Shown piece after piece: positions 1 through 6,749 of a stretch of 10,307 nt of DNA. The first letter of the stretch is position 1, and each line of letters begins with the position of its first letter. The DNA is from Stephanodiscus triporus (Eukaryota > Bacillariophyta > Thalassiosirophyceae > Thalassiosirales > Thalassiosiraceae), in contig JALLAZ010001082.1 of the NCBI GenBank assembly GCA_036939755.1, forward strand, positions 1-10,307, in the 5' to 3' direction. The notes below the pieces were generated by a model, which made no database searches, was not told where the DNA came from, and saw only the letters and a program-made list of their open reading frames with translations. Position numbers and translations under genes: made by a program.

Positions 1-575
1 CCATGATCAACAATGTATTAGTATTTGGCCCTGATGGGAAAGTATTTCTTTGTGCCATAAATTATCCAGGGAGCTGGTCGGATGGGACACTTACCATGCA
101 TTTTTTTCACACATAAAAGAAAGGATTGGCGACTATAAAATATGCGTCAATCAGGGTTTCCCCCGGAGTTGAGACGCATATGGAATTTTGGTCGGGCCAA
201 TTCCCGAGAGGAGTGCACGTTGATTGCACTCCTCTGTGAGGGATAATTTGCACATCCCTCCGGCAGGCTAGTGAATGGGGGATGCACAGGTTACAGGGAA
301 GCTTCCCCTGATGCAAAAAGCGTTTGCCGTCAGATAAGTATAAGTGCAGGCGTGTCCTCGAGTGTATTATTTTGGTGCACAATTTTAGGACGGAAATTGT
401 CGGACACAATCAGATTACAACTGTGTTTGCGCTGGAGTACGAGAGAGCTATCAACATTCATGGATACGACCGGATCCACCAATATTACCTTCAGCCTGGC
501 GATTATGAGACTGATGACAAATTGGAGTTGATGGAAGAGAACTTTGGTGCTGAACAAGATGAAATTGATTTCTGA
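1..575 (+). pseudogene. PIF/Harbinger-type DDE transposase, 3' part, decayed
   Basis: Transposases of this family (DDE_Tnp_4 type) cut and rejoin the ends of a DNA transposon in the nucleus. The copy is cut by the window edge and must be read in three pieces. Positions 3-113 give a block with 'GPDGK' and 'NYPGSWSDGT'. Positions 110-269 give 'HIKERIGDYKIC' then 'NQGFPRS' and 'GILVGPIPERSAR'. Positions 270-575 give 'SEWGMHRLQGSFP', 'CKKRLPSDK', 'LVHNFRTEIVGHNQI' and 'HGYDRIHQYYLQPGDYETDD' to the stop at 573-575. Frame changes fall at about 108-113 (a CACACA slip) and about 269. In-frame stops lie at 170-172, 221-223 and 309-311; the last two look like CGA to TGA. The expected 'D-x-GFP' aspartate reads Asn (149-151), while the Glu of the 'SEWGM' block (273-275) is kept. 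The gene cannot make an active enzyme. It converges on the partner-type gene at 690-1734, as expected for a two-gene Harbinger element. Family recognised from memory; fairly sure. Confidence 0.75.
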
Positions 576-580
576 AACTA

Positions 581-638
581 GAACGTTTGGGGGCTTGTCA
601 ATTAGGGGAAGACAAGCATAGGGTGGTTCTAAGCGTTC
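581..638. repeat. Nested inverted repeat (stem-loop) in the shared 3' region
   Basis: The outer arms are GAACGTTT (581-588) and AAGCGTTC (631-638), which pair at 7 of 8 positions. The inner arms are GCTTGTC (593-599) and GACAAGC (611-617), which pair perfectly around an 11-nt loop. Such a structure just after a stop codon could act in 3'-end formation, but nothing in the sequence proves it. Confidence 0.5.
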
Positions 639-642
639 AACA

Positions 643-672
643 TTAAATTAAATTGAATTAAATTAAATTAAG
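643..672. repeat. AAATT-type pentanucleotide tract
   Basis: TTAAA/TTGAA pentamers are repeated for about 30 bp with one interruption (GAATT at 654-658). The tract is AT-only apart from isolated G, and reads as A/T-rich poly(A)-signal-like text on both strands. It is a simple repeat between the two convergent 3' ends. Confidence 0.6.
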
Positions 673-689
673 TTTCTTAATAATACCCC

Positions 690-1734
690 CTACTTGTCAT
701 CATCTGAACTTCCGTCATCGTTGTCAGACCCCCTCTCCTTACGCTTATTGTTGCGGTCCCCCACCACCTTCGCAATCCTGCGAAGGTACCACTTGCTCGT
801 CTCCGCACGCCACTTAATCGCCGCCATCTGCATCTGCATCAGTTGTTGAAGCATCTGCTGCTGCATCTGCTGCATCTGCATTGACATCATCAACACCATC
901 ATCCCACTTTCCCCCCCCCCCTGCAGTTTCTAGCAATTCGGCCACTCTCAAATTGACTTTGAAAGCGACACACGATCGCGATTCGTTGAATTCTTTGTTT
1001 TTCCACCACCCCCCCCTCCATTTTGACCACGAAGGAAGATGGGCTCCTCCTCGGTGCAGTACTCTTACTGTCGCCGCCGTCTCGGCTTGCAGCGGCAGAA
1101 ATGCTTGCGGCGGCAGAAACAGCACTACTGGCTCAATTGAGAAGCGGCAACGACTAAGGACGAGCCCTCGCCGCTTCCTCACCACGATCAACTGCACGAT
1201 TTAACTCACCTGCATTGTTTGCTGCTGCCACCTCATCATCCACCACATCATCCAGCTCATTTTCAGGATTGATCGGACTAAACTGAATATCAGCTGGTGG
1301 ACCGCCCACATCACCAACTTCAGTGGCACCTTTTGCGCCGTCGACGTTGTCATTGTCAGAAAACTTGGTGCCATCATCATCATCATGAGAGGACTCCGCC
1401 AATTCAATGCCAAAAATAGCAGCATTGGCCTGATCCTGGATGCGACGCTCAATTCCGAGGCAGCAGAGTGACGGTCACGAAGGTCGCCCGGCTTCCCAGT
1501 CGGCTTCTTCATGTTCTTGCATAGTTTCTTCACCCAATTGTCACGAACATCCTCCCCGCGGCAAAGAACCGCTTTGTTGGACTCTCGTTGGTACTCAAGA
1601 GCAACCTCCCTCCAGCTCTCTAAGCCCTGGGGGAGAAGCCGCTCAACAATACCGATGAGGACGTTGTTCTGGTAATTGACGGCGCCAGGAGGGCATCTGC
1701 CACAAGCCGCCTGGGCCTGGCTATCGTTGTCCAT
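690..1734 (-). pseudogene. Myb/SANT-like partner protein of the Harbinger element, frameshifted
   Basis: The second gene of PIF/Harbinger elements encodes a Myb/SANT-like DNA-binding protein that helps the transposase reach DNA. The ATG is at 1734-1732. The first part (1734 to about 1465) reads 'GAVNYQNNVLIGIVERLLP', 'WREVALEYQRES', 'DVRDNWVKKLCKNMKKPTG' and 'KPGDLRDR', a helix-rich SANT-like block ending in a KKPTGKP motif. The frame then shifts and continues as 'IERRIQDQANAAIFGIELAES', followed by an acidic stretch (about 1400-1154) with 'DDDD' from CAT repeats. That frame runs through two stops into a serine/alanine-rich part. After the C8 tract at 1009-1016 the third frame gives 'KTKNSTNRDRVSLSKSI', two stops, and a Met/Gln-rich tail ('MQMQQMQQQMLQQ') that ends 'NKRKERGSDNDDGSSDDDK' at 690. 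I associate the block with diatom and oomycete families of the DUF6818/SANT-like kind, from memory. Decay is more likely than introns because the breaks coincide with homopolymers and stops. Confidence 0.65.
911..921. repeat. C11 homopolymer at a frameshift
   Basis: Eleven C residues (G on the coding, minus strand) lie inside the partner-protein pseudogene, just before its Met/Gln-rich tail. A neighbouring frame reads 'AELLETAGG' into the tract and the tail frame reads out of it, so an indel in this run (biological or sequencing) explains part of the frame loss. A C8 tract at 1009-1016 marks another break. Confidence 0.7.
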
Positions 1735-1781
1735 GATGGGAGGATCAGGTCGGGAAAAAATATTTAGACTTTTAGCCCAGG

Positions 1782-1829
1782 GGTCTAAATAATGTTGGGT
1801 TGGCCGGCCAACCCAACATTATTTAGACC
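1782..1829. repeat. Perfect 48-bp palindrome (24-bp arms, no spacer)
   Basis: The left arm starts GGTCTAAATAATG and the right arm ends CATTATTTAGACC. The centre is TTGGCCGGCCAA, which contains the 8-bp site GGCCGGCC. All 24 base pairs match, and the next outer pair (1781 G, 1830 T) does not. The palindrome is intact although the neighbouring genes are decayed. It could be a transposon terminus, a fold-back insertion or two abutting inverted ends. Confidence 0.85.
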
Positions 1830-1866
1830 TATCAAAAAAGAGGCCCTGCTTCAGATTTAGACTCAC

Positions 1867-1878
1867 TCTAAATTTAGA
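1867..1878. repeat. 12-bp perfect palindrome TCTAAATTTAGA
   Basis: A self-complementary dodecamer, TCTAAATTTAGA, built from the same TCTAAAT text as the nearby 48-bp palindrome and ATTTAGAC octamers. It is part of the subterminal-looking repeat cluster. Confidence 0.6.
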
Positions 1879-1885
1879 ACTTTTA

Positions 1886-1909
1886 GGCTATTTTTCACTA
1901 AAGATAGCC
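1886..1909. repeat. Hairpin, 10-bp arms with 4-nt loop
   Basis: GGCTATTTTT (1886-1895) pairs with AAAGATAGCC (1900-1909) at 9 of 10 positions around a CACT loop. It belongs to the palindrome cluster left of the LTR element. Confidence 0.6.
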
Positions 1910-1976
1910 CAAAAACTCCGAAAATCGAATTACGGCAGCCACCCATTATTTGAAGGAGAAATCATTTCGAAAGCAT

Positions 1977-1993
1977 GGTAACTTCAAGTTACC
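1977..1993. repeat. Inverted repeat GGTAACTT-C-AAGTTACC
   Basis: Perfect 8-bp arms flank a single C. No function can be assigned from the sequence. Confidence 0.6.
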
Positions 1994-2001
1994 TCAAAAA
2001 G

Positions 2002-2029
2002 TACGATATGTGTACTTTACAATATCGTA
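2002..2029. repeat. Inverted repeat TACGATAT ... ATATCGTA
   Basis: Perfect 8-bp arms (2002-2009 and 2022-2029) are separated by 12 nt. A smaller inverted repeat (AAGTAC/GTACTT) overlaps the left arm. It sits 26 bp from the start of the 5' LTR. Confidence 0.55.
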
Positions 2030-2055
2030 TAGTGTTCTTGTAACCAATTTCATAA

Positions 2056-2141
2056 TGTTAGCGTAGTAGGTACATAGATAAACTAGTCACAACTCTTATC
2101 TAGTCACCTCCTATCTGCACCATGCCGATGGGACTCTGACA
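2056..2141 (+). repeat. 5' LTR (86 bp)
   Basis: It begins TGTTAGCGTAGTAGG and ends GGACTCTGACA, and is nearly the same as 10164-10252. An internal direct repeat CTAGTCAC occurs at 2083-2090 and 2100-2107. The LTR should carry promoter and RNA-end signals, but no clear TATA box is visible. The length is far below the usual few hundred bp. The TG start is fixed by the polypurine tract next to the matching 3' copy, and the CA end by loss of similarity just after it. Confidence 0.85.
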
Positions 2142-2153
2142 GGTTAGAGCACC
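2142..2153 (+). other. Candidate primer-binding site region
   Basis: The bases right after the LTR read GGTTAGAGCACC. This recalls the GGTATCAGAGC-type initiator-tRNA-Met binding site of many copia elements but lacks two bases, so it may be degenerate or use another tRNA. The position immediately after the LTR is the main support. Confidence 0.35.
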
Positions 2154-2320
2154 AATAATTTTTCCTCGCCTCCGGCCCAAAAAAACGCACCGCTACGCGG
2201 CGCATTGACTCACCTCATCTTGTCATTTTGGCCGCCCCATTGGTGGCCCCTGAGCTCTACGGAGTCGACTGGTGTTATTTATCTTATCTACTACAATCTT
2301 TTGTCAAGTTTACTTCAAGG
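2154..2320 (+). other. Untranslated leader of the retrotransposon
   Basis: No coding signal is seen before the ATG at 2321. The leader contains a small GC hairpin (GCACCGC 2187-2193, GCGGCGC 2197-2203, 6 of 7 paired, TAC loop). Three bases after it is TGACTCA (2206-2212), a bZIP/AP-1-type binding sequence. With only 86 bp of LTR, part of the promoter or RNA packaging signal may lie here; that is inference. Confidence 0.4.
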
Positions 2321-2803
2321 ATGTCACAATATTCGCAATCGCCTCCACTCCACTCCCCTGAGGATTTAACCGACGTGGCGGGCGCCCCACCTCCCCCCCC
2401 ACACAACCTGGGGAGCAGGCAATGCAACAAAGATCGCAGGCCTCGCTTCAACCTATGGCTCAAGATGATCCCGGCGGATGCGCCTCACGTCGTACAACAC
2501 GTGGGGGTGCCATCACCACAGTCGAGAGCGGCACTGCCATTACTCCGTCATGCCCCACGACCACGCCTCAATGTGCGACCAAACGGGCGCCGGTGGTGGT
2601 GGTGTCGATGACAACCATCCCTTCAATGTTCTTGCGGACGACGAGGAGGAGAGGGTGTTGGGACTTGCAGACGACGAAGGGGACACAGTGTTGGGACACG
2701 ATTTGACCCCACCCCGGCCTCCCAGGCCTAATGCCTTGGCACACGGTTGGGACTCCTTTATTGATAGGGCCTCGATGATAAGGAAAAGGGGGCGCTAGGC
2801 GTT

Positions 2804-3052
2804 GTGGACGACACCCTTATCAATTACGCCAATTTTGCAGGAGAGGAATTTCGGGCGTTTGACCGCTCATTGGAGAAGAGCAATGCTTGCATCACGGCTT
2901 TGGAAGCACAGTTGGATGAAGATATCAATGACATTTTGGAGAAGAGCGTCACTCTATCGGAACTGAAAGACTTCGCCAAGGCCAACGCTCAGGGCCTTGC
3001 CGCTCTCAGGGGTATGGTGACGGAGACGATGCAATCCATCAATACCGTGTCC
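2804..3052 (+). other. Coiled-coil segment of gag
   Basis: An 83-codon open stretch, rich in Glu, Leu and Ala with heptad-like spacing ('FRAFDRSLEKSNACITALEAQLDE', given here only in part, and 'LSELKDFAKANAQGLAALR'). It is joined to the preceding frame by a shift near 2780. Sense text continues past the stop at 3053-3055 ('KWDLMTSQVATVKETAD'), so the stop is a mutation rather than the gene end. The role is probably Gag self-assembly, by analogy with other helical Gag parts. Confidence 0.55.
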
Positions 3053-3341
3053 TGAAAATGGGACCTCATGACGTCACAGGTCGCTACAGTTAAGGAGACT
3101 GCGGATAACACGTTCCACATGACGTCCAAGGCGTCCCCTACCATTTAGGTTCACAGGGTCCAGTTGGATAGCCTCCTGGATGATGTCTCACGTATGAGCT
3201 CGGATAAAGACAGCCTCCAGATATCTGTGAAGCCTCCTCCCGATACCTCCTCGAAAATGACAAATGGGAGTGGAATTTGAGTCCATACGGGCACTCCTCG
3301 CCAACAGGCCGTCCAATCAAGCGTCTGCCGGCAATCCTCGC

Positions 3342-3453
3342 ACCGGCCGTACTGAGGAGACCACAGCCCCGTCCGATGCTCCTGAGACGGATCGCTACCA
3401 ACGCAAGTCCCCCCCCAAACAAGACGCTTCTCCCGGTACCGGCCGTACTGAGG
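3342..3453 (+). repeat. Direct repeat ACCGGCCGTACTGAGG, 96 bp apart
   Basis: The 16-mer occurs at 3342-3357 and 3438-3453. The 96-bp period is exactly 32 codons, so both copies encode 'TGRTE' in the same frame within the proline/threonine-rich part of gag. This points to an old in-frame duplication of a flexible linker. Confidence 0.6.
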
Positions 3454-5007
3454 CGCACACGGCCCCCTCATCGCTCCTAGCGCACGGCACCACCCGACAA
3501 CGGATCTGTGCCTTCTGATCATGACCTGGGCACAGACTGAACTATGAATACGCGCCATGCAATGTTCCCCAATGCGGATCCTGCTTACGCCAAGCCTCAT
3601 GTGATGGTGGTTAACCCTTACAACCGCCCTCGCAACATGGCCAGTGGTGATACCACCGGTCGTGGGCAGGTGGCCAATCCGTACGATTGCCCTCGTATGG
3701 ATCCTGAACACCCGCCATTCGGTGTTGGTGCACAGGAGGACTCGGGTTGCATGGATGGCCATGTTGAGGTGCCGGCTGAACAGGGTGGACAGATTGTCTC
3801 CCCTTGGAATGCTGATCGCTGCCAACCGGCATTAGCTGCCAGAATGAGTCCGTTGGATGTTGCACGCCTAGAGAATGTGCGCTATCACGGTGGGGTTGAG
3901 GGATACTATCCCTTGGATATGGCTACAGTGCACCATTGTGGATATACGGAACTCAATTTGACTGACGTGATTCTCAATCACAACGATATTATTTGGGTTC
4001 ACACTGCTGTGTGGGAAAATTGGGAACATCCGAGGGGCTACTCGTGGGGTTCCCAGCTGGACAAAATTCTTGAGAAGGGCCTCCCCACGTTTCCCCGCCT
4101 CGCTACAGTGGATGTTTAAGTGTCTGTCGAGTTCTACGACAGCTTCCACAAGACTGCCCTCCTTTATCTCCTCCCAGTGGTTTCGTTTGACTGCGTTAGC
4201 ATCAAGATGGGATTTGTGGGTCTCTGCCCCCCTGGTTTAGGACTCTCCAAATATGCTGCGATTGCCGGGGTGATGATGGAATTGTTGCCTTGGCTGCTGC
4301 CATCAAGCGACACTCAAGTGTTGTTGTTGGTTCGGATGGTTCGCGCGGAGTCAAGGAATGGGTTTGATCTCCTCTGGCAGATCATGGCATTGTCGGTTCC
4401 AGGATTTGACCCGTCTATCCAAGTCAAGATCCCTGTTTGGCAGGACAATGATATCTTTGACTTTGTGCTCTCCTTCCTCCTGTACTTCAGGCTACAGGCC
4501 AAGAAAGGTGTGGTACAGGATGATCGGACACACAGTCTTACATTTCTCAATGCTCTTGGCGATCCGGCTTATGCGGACATGGTCACGACTCTTCTCACAT
4601 GCATCACGAATTACCCATCGGATATGGACGACGGGTATCTTCCGACCCATCTTTGTGTGACGGGGACCGCCTCCCAAATCAATACCAATGCTCGTTCTCG
4701 AGCCTTGGCGGTCATACCACGGGTTCGCCGCACTATTGCTATGGGCAACGGTTGGGAACGTCGGGTCTCAATTCAAGGCTTGCCCACGGTCGCTCGACTT
4801 GAGGCCAATGAGGTTGGCCGCGTGCCTCCTCGGAACTACGGTCGGGGACCACCACGTGAGGTTGCACGTGATGTCTCCTGTCCTGGCGGCTTGCATCCTT
4901 TCGTACAAGGTGGCAGGGATAATGGTCGCCCTGGGTACTCCCCAACCCCAAGGAGGTGATATGCCCGTCCTGACCGTAACGGCGGGGAACTCAGCCCCTT
5001 GACTGTT

Positions 5008-5049
5008 TGTGATGCTTGTCACCATACTGGTCATGTCGCTGCAAACTGT
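5008..5049 (+). other. CCHC zinc knuckle (nucleocapsid)
   Basis: The sequence 'CDACHHTGHVAANC' fits C-x2-C-x4-H-x4-C exactly, the zinc knuckle that binds RNA in retroelement nucleocapsids. All four ligands are intact. It follows a basic, arginine- and glycine-rich stretch, as usual for Gag C-termini. Confidence 0.85.
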
Positions 5050-5346
5050 GATGTCCTTGCGATTGAACTCTTCATTGAAAAGTACAAAAAGGATCTCCTG
5101 GCGGATACTAAGGACCGTATTGAGAAGGATTGGATTGCCCGCTGGAAGAGTTTGCTTGGTAATCCTAACTGGAAACCCCGTCGGGTAATGAAAGCATACT
5201 TGGATCTCATGGATATCACGATGGACAATCTGGGCAATCAGATGTGTTGGGACTGTTGGCCGGAGGACAGCATCAATCTTGATGATGTCATCCCAACGTC
5301 CGCTTGACTAGGGTATGATTCCTCTTGATGTGTTGGGGGGAATCAT

Positions 5347-5808
5347 ATGCCAATGGCATATGTGGTTTCTAGGTCCACACCTACTTTGGATACAAGCCTG
5401 ATGGCTCCCACAGGGGATCCCTCACCGGTGGCTGCACTCCCGGTGTCATCATCCCGCGACCCCTCCGTTTTGTTTGCTCAGGACTCGGCGGTCATGGCTG
5501 AGGTAGCCCCTGTCCACGGGTGCACAACAGCCACTACACAGGTATCACGCCCGCCTCCAGAACCCCCCCCGGGCCCCATGTCGCCGCTTGTGCTGGACGA
5601 TGTATTGGATTGTGTTCCACCAGAAAAGCACTCCAAGTTTGCTGCTCATTTTATTGAGGACTCTCTCATGGATTCACCTCCTTGCCTACCTGAGGGTTTG
5701 GAGACTCCCATCACACATTTGGTTTTCCCTGGTTCCCCGACTCTCCCTCCTCAATCCATCACTCGGCATGCTCTTGTGGAGTATGTTATGCCTATGGAGA
5801 ATGCATGA
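5347..5808 (+). other. Proline/serine-rich linker between gag and protease
   Basis: An open stretch of 153 codons in the main gag-pol frame ('RPPPEPPPGPMSPLVLDDVL', 'PEKHSKFAAHFIED', 'ALVEYVMPMENA'). It continues after the TGA at 5806-5808 with 'RPPPEICPQG'. It is low complexity and probably unstructured, with no catalytic motif. The 'MSPLVLDDVL...KFAAHFIED' part looks more ordered. I do not recognise a function. Confidence 0.5.
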
Positions 5809-5930
5809 CGTCCACCTCCGGAAATCTGCCCGCAGGGTTTGATCATGGATTCTGTTTTGATGGTCCGCCCGGCCTCCCCCACTACCCCATTTGAGTTCCC
5901 GTTTGATATGCCTTCGGATCATGCTCCCAC

Positions 5931-6300
5931 ATGTTTGGGGATTACATCCCCAATGAGGGCTCAATGGATAGTGTGACTCGGGTGTTTGGACTCAAGGGCG
6001 ACGAGGCGTTGTACGCTAAAATGATGTGTGCTGCCCTACCTATCAACTGTGTCGACACTCCTTCTCTGGGTGGGGCTAACATCTGCATTACTGGCGTGTT
6101 GAGCCTCCCAGCGGATGTGGTTTCAATCCCCCCTCTCCCTATTTCCGTGGCCATGACGTCGGGCTCCTTCTCGTTGGATGACTGCTGTACAAAACGGGGC
6201 CTCATTCCACTCACTTTGGTGGATGGTTCTGTGTACTATCAACCTTGTTACTACTGCAAGAATGCCATGGAGACAATCATATCTCCGACTGGTTCACTGG
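5931..6300 (+). other. Aspartic protease domain of pol, active site altered
   Basis: This domain should cleave Gag-Pol. It is read one frame off from its neighbours. The block 'LGGANICITGVLSLPADVV' corresponds to the D-[ST/G]-G-A active-site strand of retroelement aspartic proteases, but the expected Asp is Leu (codon 6066-6068). Downstream are 'PPLPISVAM', 'DDCCTKRGLIPLTLVDGSVY' and 'CYYCKNAMETIISPTG', typical text of diatom copia proteases as I remember them. With the aspartate gone and both flanks frameshifted, it is inactive. Confidence 0.6.
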
Positions 6301-6732
6301 ATGCAGGAGGGACACAAAGGTGATGCTCCAGGACACATTCGATTTACTAGCGATAGCGAACTATATTCAATCTCCCTAGCATTGGAAAAGCGCGACGGCC
6401 TATACTACTGTCCTCCGGATGTATTTACGGTGGACCGCAACCCTATTAGACCCAGCCTGCCTTGGATACCACGGGTGGCTACACCTTCTCCGTCTCCCCT
6501 CCCATGTCGCTCCAAGCGATACGTTCCGGTTACTCGGGACAGTCTCACGGAATTGGAGGTTTGGATGTTACGTCTGGGTTCTCACGGTGAGGATCAACTA
6601 GACATGCTCCCAGGCAATGTTGGGGGCATCCCCCCTGGCTTCCACTACCACCTGTTTTGCTTTGTAGATTGGAAAGAGGAGGCTCGCATCCAAAAACAGG
6701 CCGCTATTCGCTCTGAGGAACGGACCACGTAA
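6301..6732 (+). other. Pre-integrase / integrase N-terminal block, lacking HHCC ligands
   Basis: After the return to the main frame, the text reads 'GHIRFTSDSELYSISLALEK', 'RDGLYYCPPDVFTVDRNP', a proline-rich stretch, then 'LTELEVWMLRLGSHGEDQLD' and 'GFHYHLFCFVDWKEEARIQ'. The last two occupy the place of the copia pre-integrase zinc domain (pattern W-H-x-R-L-G-H ... C-x2-C), but the two His positions read Met and Ser and no C-x2-C follows. A TAA at 6730-6732 interrupts the frame, with sense text continuing. Confidence 0.55.
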
Positions 6733-6749
6733 AGTCGTCATCGGTTTTA

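Larger units (their letters stand above)
576..689. other. Shared 3' region between two convergent transposon genes
   Basis: These 114 bp separate the stop of the transposase remnant from the stop of the opposite-strand gene. No coding signal is seen. The region holds a nested inverted repeat (581-638) and an AT-rich pentamer run (643-672). It probably supplied 3' ends and polyadenylation signals for both transcripts, since ATTAAA/TTTAAT-like text occurs on both strands. That role is inference from position and base composition. Confidence 0.5.
1735..2055. other. Non-coding, palindrome-rich region between the two elements
   Basis: No convincing coding sequence is present in these 321 bp. They lie upstream of the partner-protein start on the minus strand and upstream of the copia 5' LTR. 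The content is AT-rich with at least five inverted repeats (1782-1829, 1867-1878, 1886-1909, 1977-1993, 2002-2029). The octamer ATTTAGAC recurs at 1762-1769, 1821-1828 and 1855-1862, and inverted at 1783-1790. It probably holds the promoter of the minus-strand gene and the subterminal/terminal part of the Harbinger element. I could not fix its outer end because the other terminus is outside the window. Confidence 0.5.
2321..5307 (+). pseudogene. gag: gag: coiled coil, capsid-like region, CCHC zinc knuckle; disrupted
   Basis: Gag forms the virus-like particle that packages element RNA in the cytoplasm. I start it at the ATG at 2321 (A at -3; 'MSQYSQSPPLHSPEDLTDVA'). Reading changes frame near the C-run at about 2397, near the GTGGTGGTG run at about 2600, and at about 2780. 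It then gives 'LGVVDDTLINYANF' and a likely coiled coil (2804-3052, 'FDRSLEKSNACITALEAQL'). Stops at 3053, 3146 and 3278 follow, then a proline/threonine-rich part. From 3544 to 5307 one frame is kept, with stops at 4117-4119 and 4957-4959. This part has 'MSPLDVARLENVRYHGG', 'GFVGLCPPGLGLSKYA', 'FDFVLSFLLYFRLQAKKG', 'TLLTCITNYPSDMDDGYLP' and a basic RG-rich stretch before the zinc knuckle at 5008-5049. It ends 'CWDCWPEDSINLDD'. At nearly 1,000 codons it is two to three times a usual copia gag. Confidence 0.75.

Noticed and set aside
814..1204. Open frames on both strands (107 and 127 codons) in the partner-protein gene
   Set aside because: Both are out-of-frame readings of the pseudogene; low complexity and Ala/Asp-repeat content explain their length. 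The minus one contains only a short true piece near its end.
1373..1387. CAT trinucleotide run as a functional repeat
   Set aside because: Five short units encode an Asp run in the acidic part of the pseudogene; an ordinary coding microsatellite.
690..1734. Spliced gene with introns rather than a pseudogene
   Set aside because: The breaks fall at C8 and C11 runs and at single-base shifts with coding text continuous across them; no fitting GT...AG pairs are needed or evident.
2142..2153. tRNA gene suggested by the A-box-like GGTTAGAGC
   Set aside because: No B box, acceptor stem or cloverleaf follows; position next to the LTR fits a primer-binding region better.
2228..2320. Coding sequence beginning before the ATG at 2321
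   Set aside because: The frame is open there, but the earlier start would be a non-ATG codon and the text has no likeness to gag; a eukaryotic start at 2321 is simpler.
3069..3076. TGACGTCA CRE palindrome as a regulatory site
   Set aside because: It lies inside gag coding text; an 8-bp match there is likely chance.
3151..3825. 224-codon open frame on the minus strand
   Set aside because: It is antisense to gag, which shows recognisable domains on the + strand; the His/Arg-rich low-complexity text has no family likeness.
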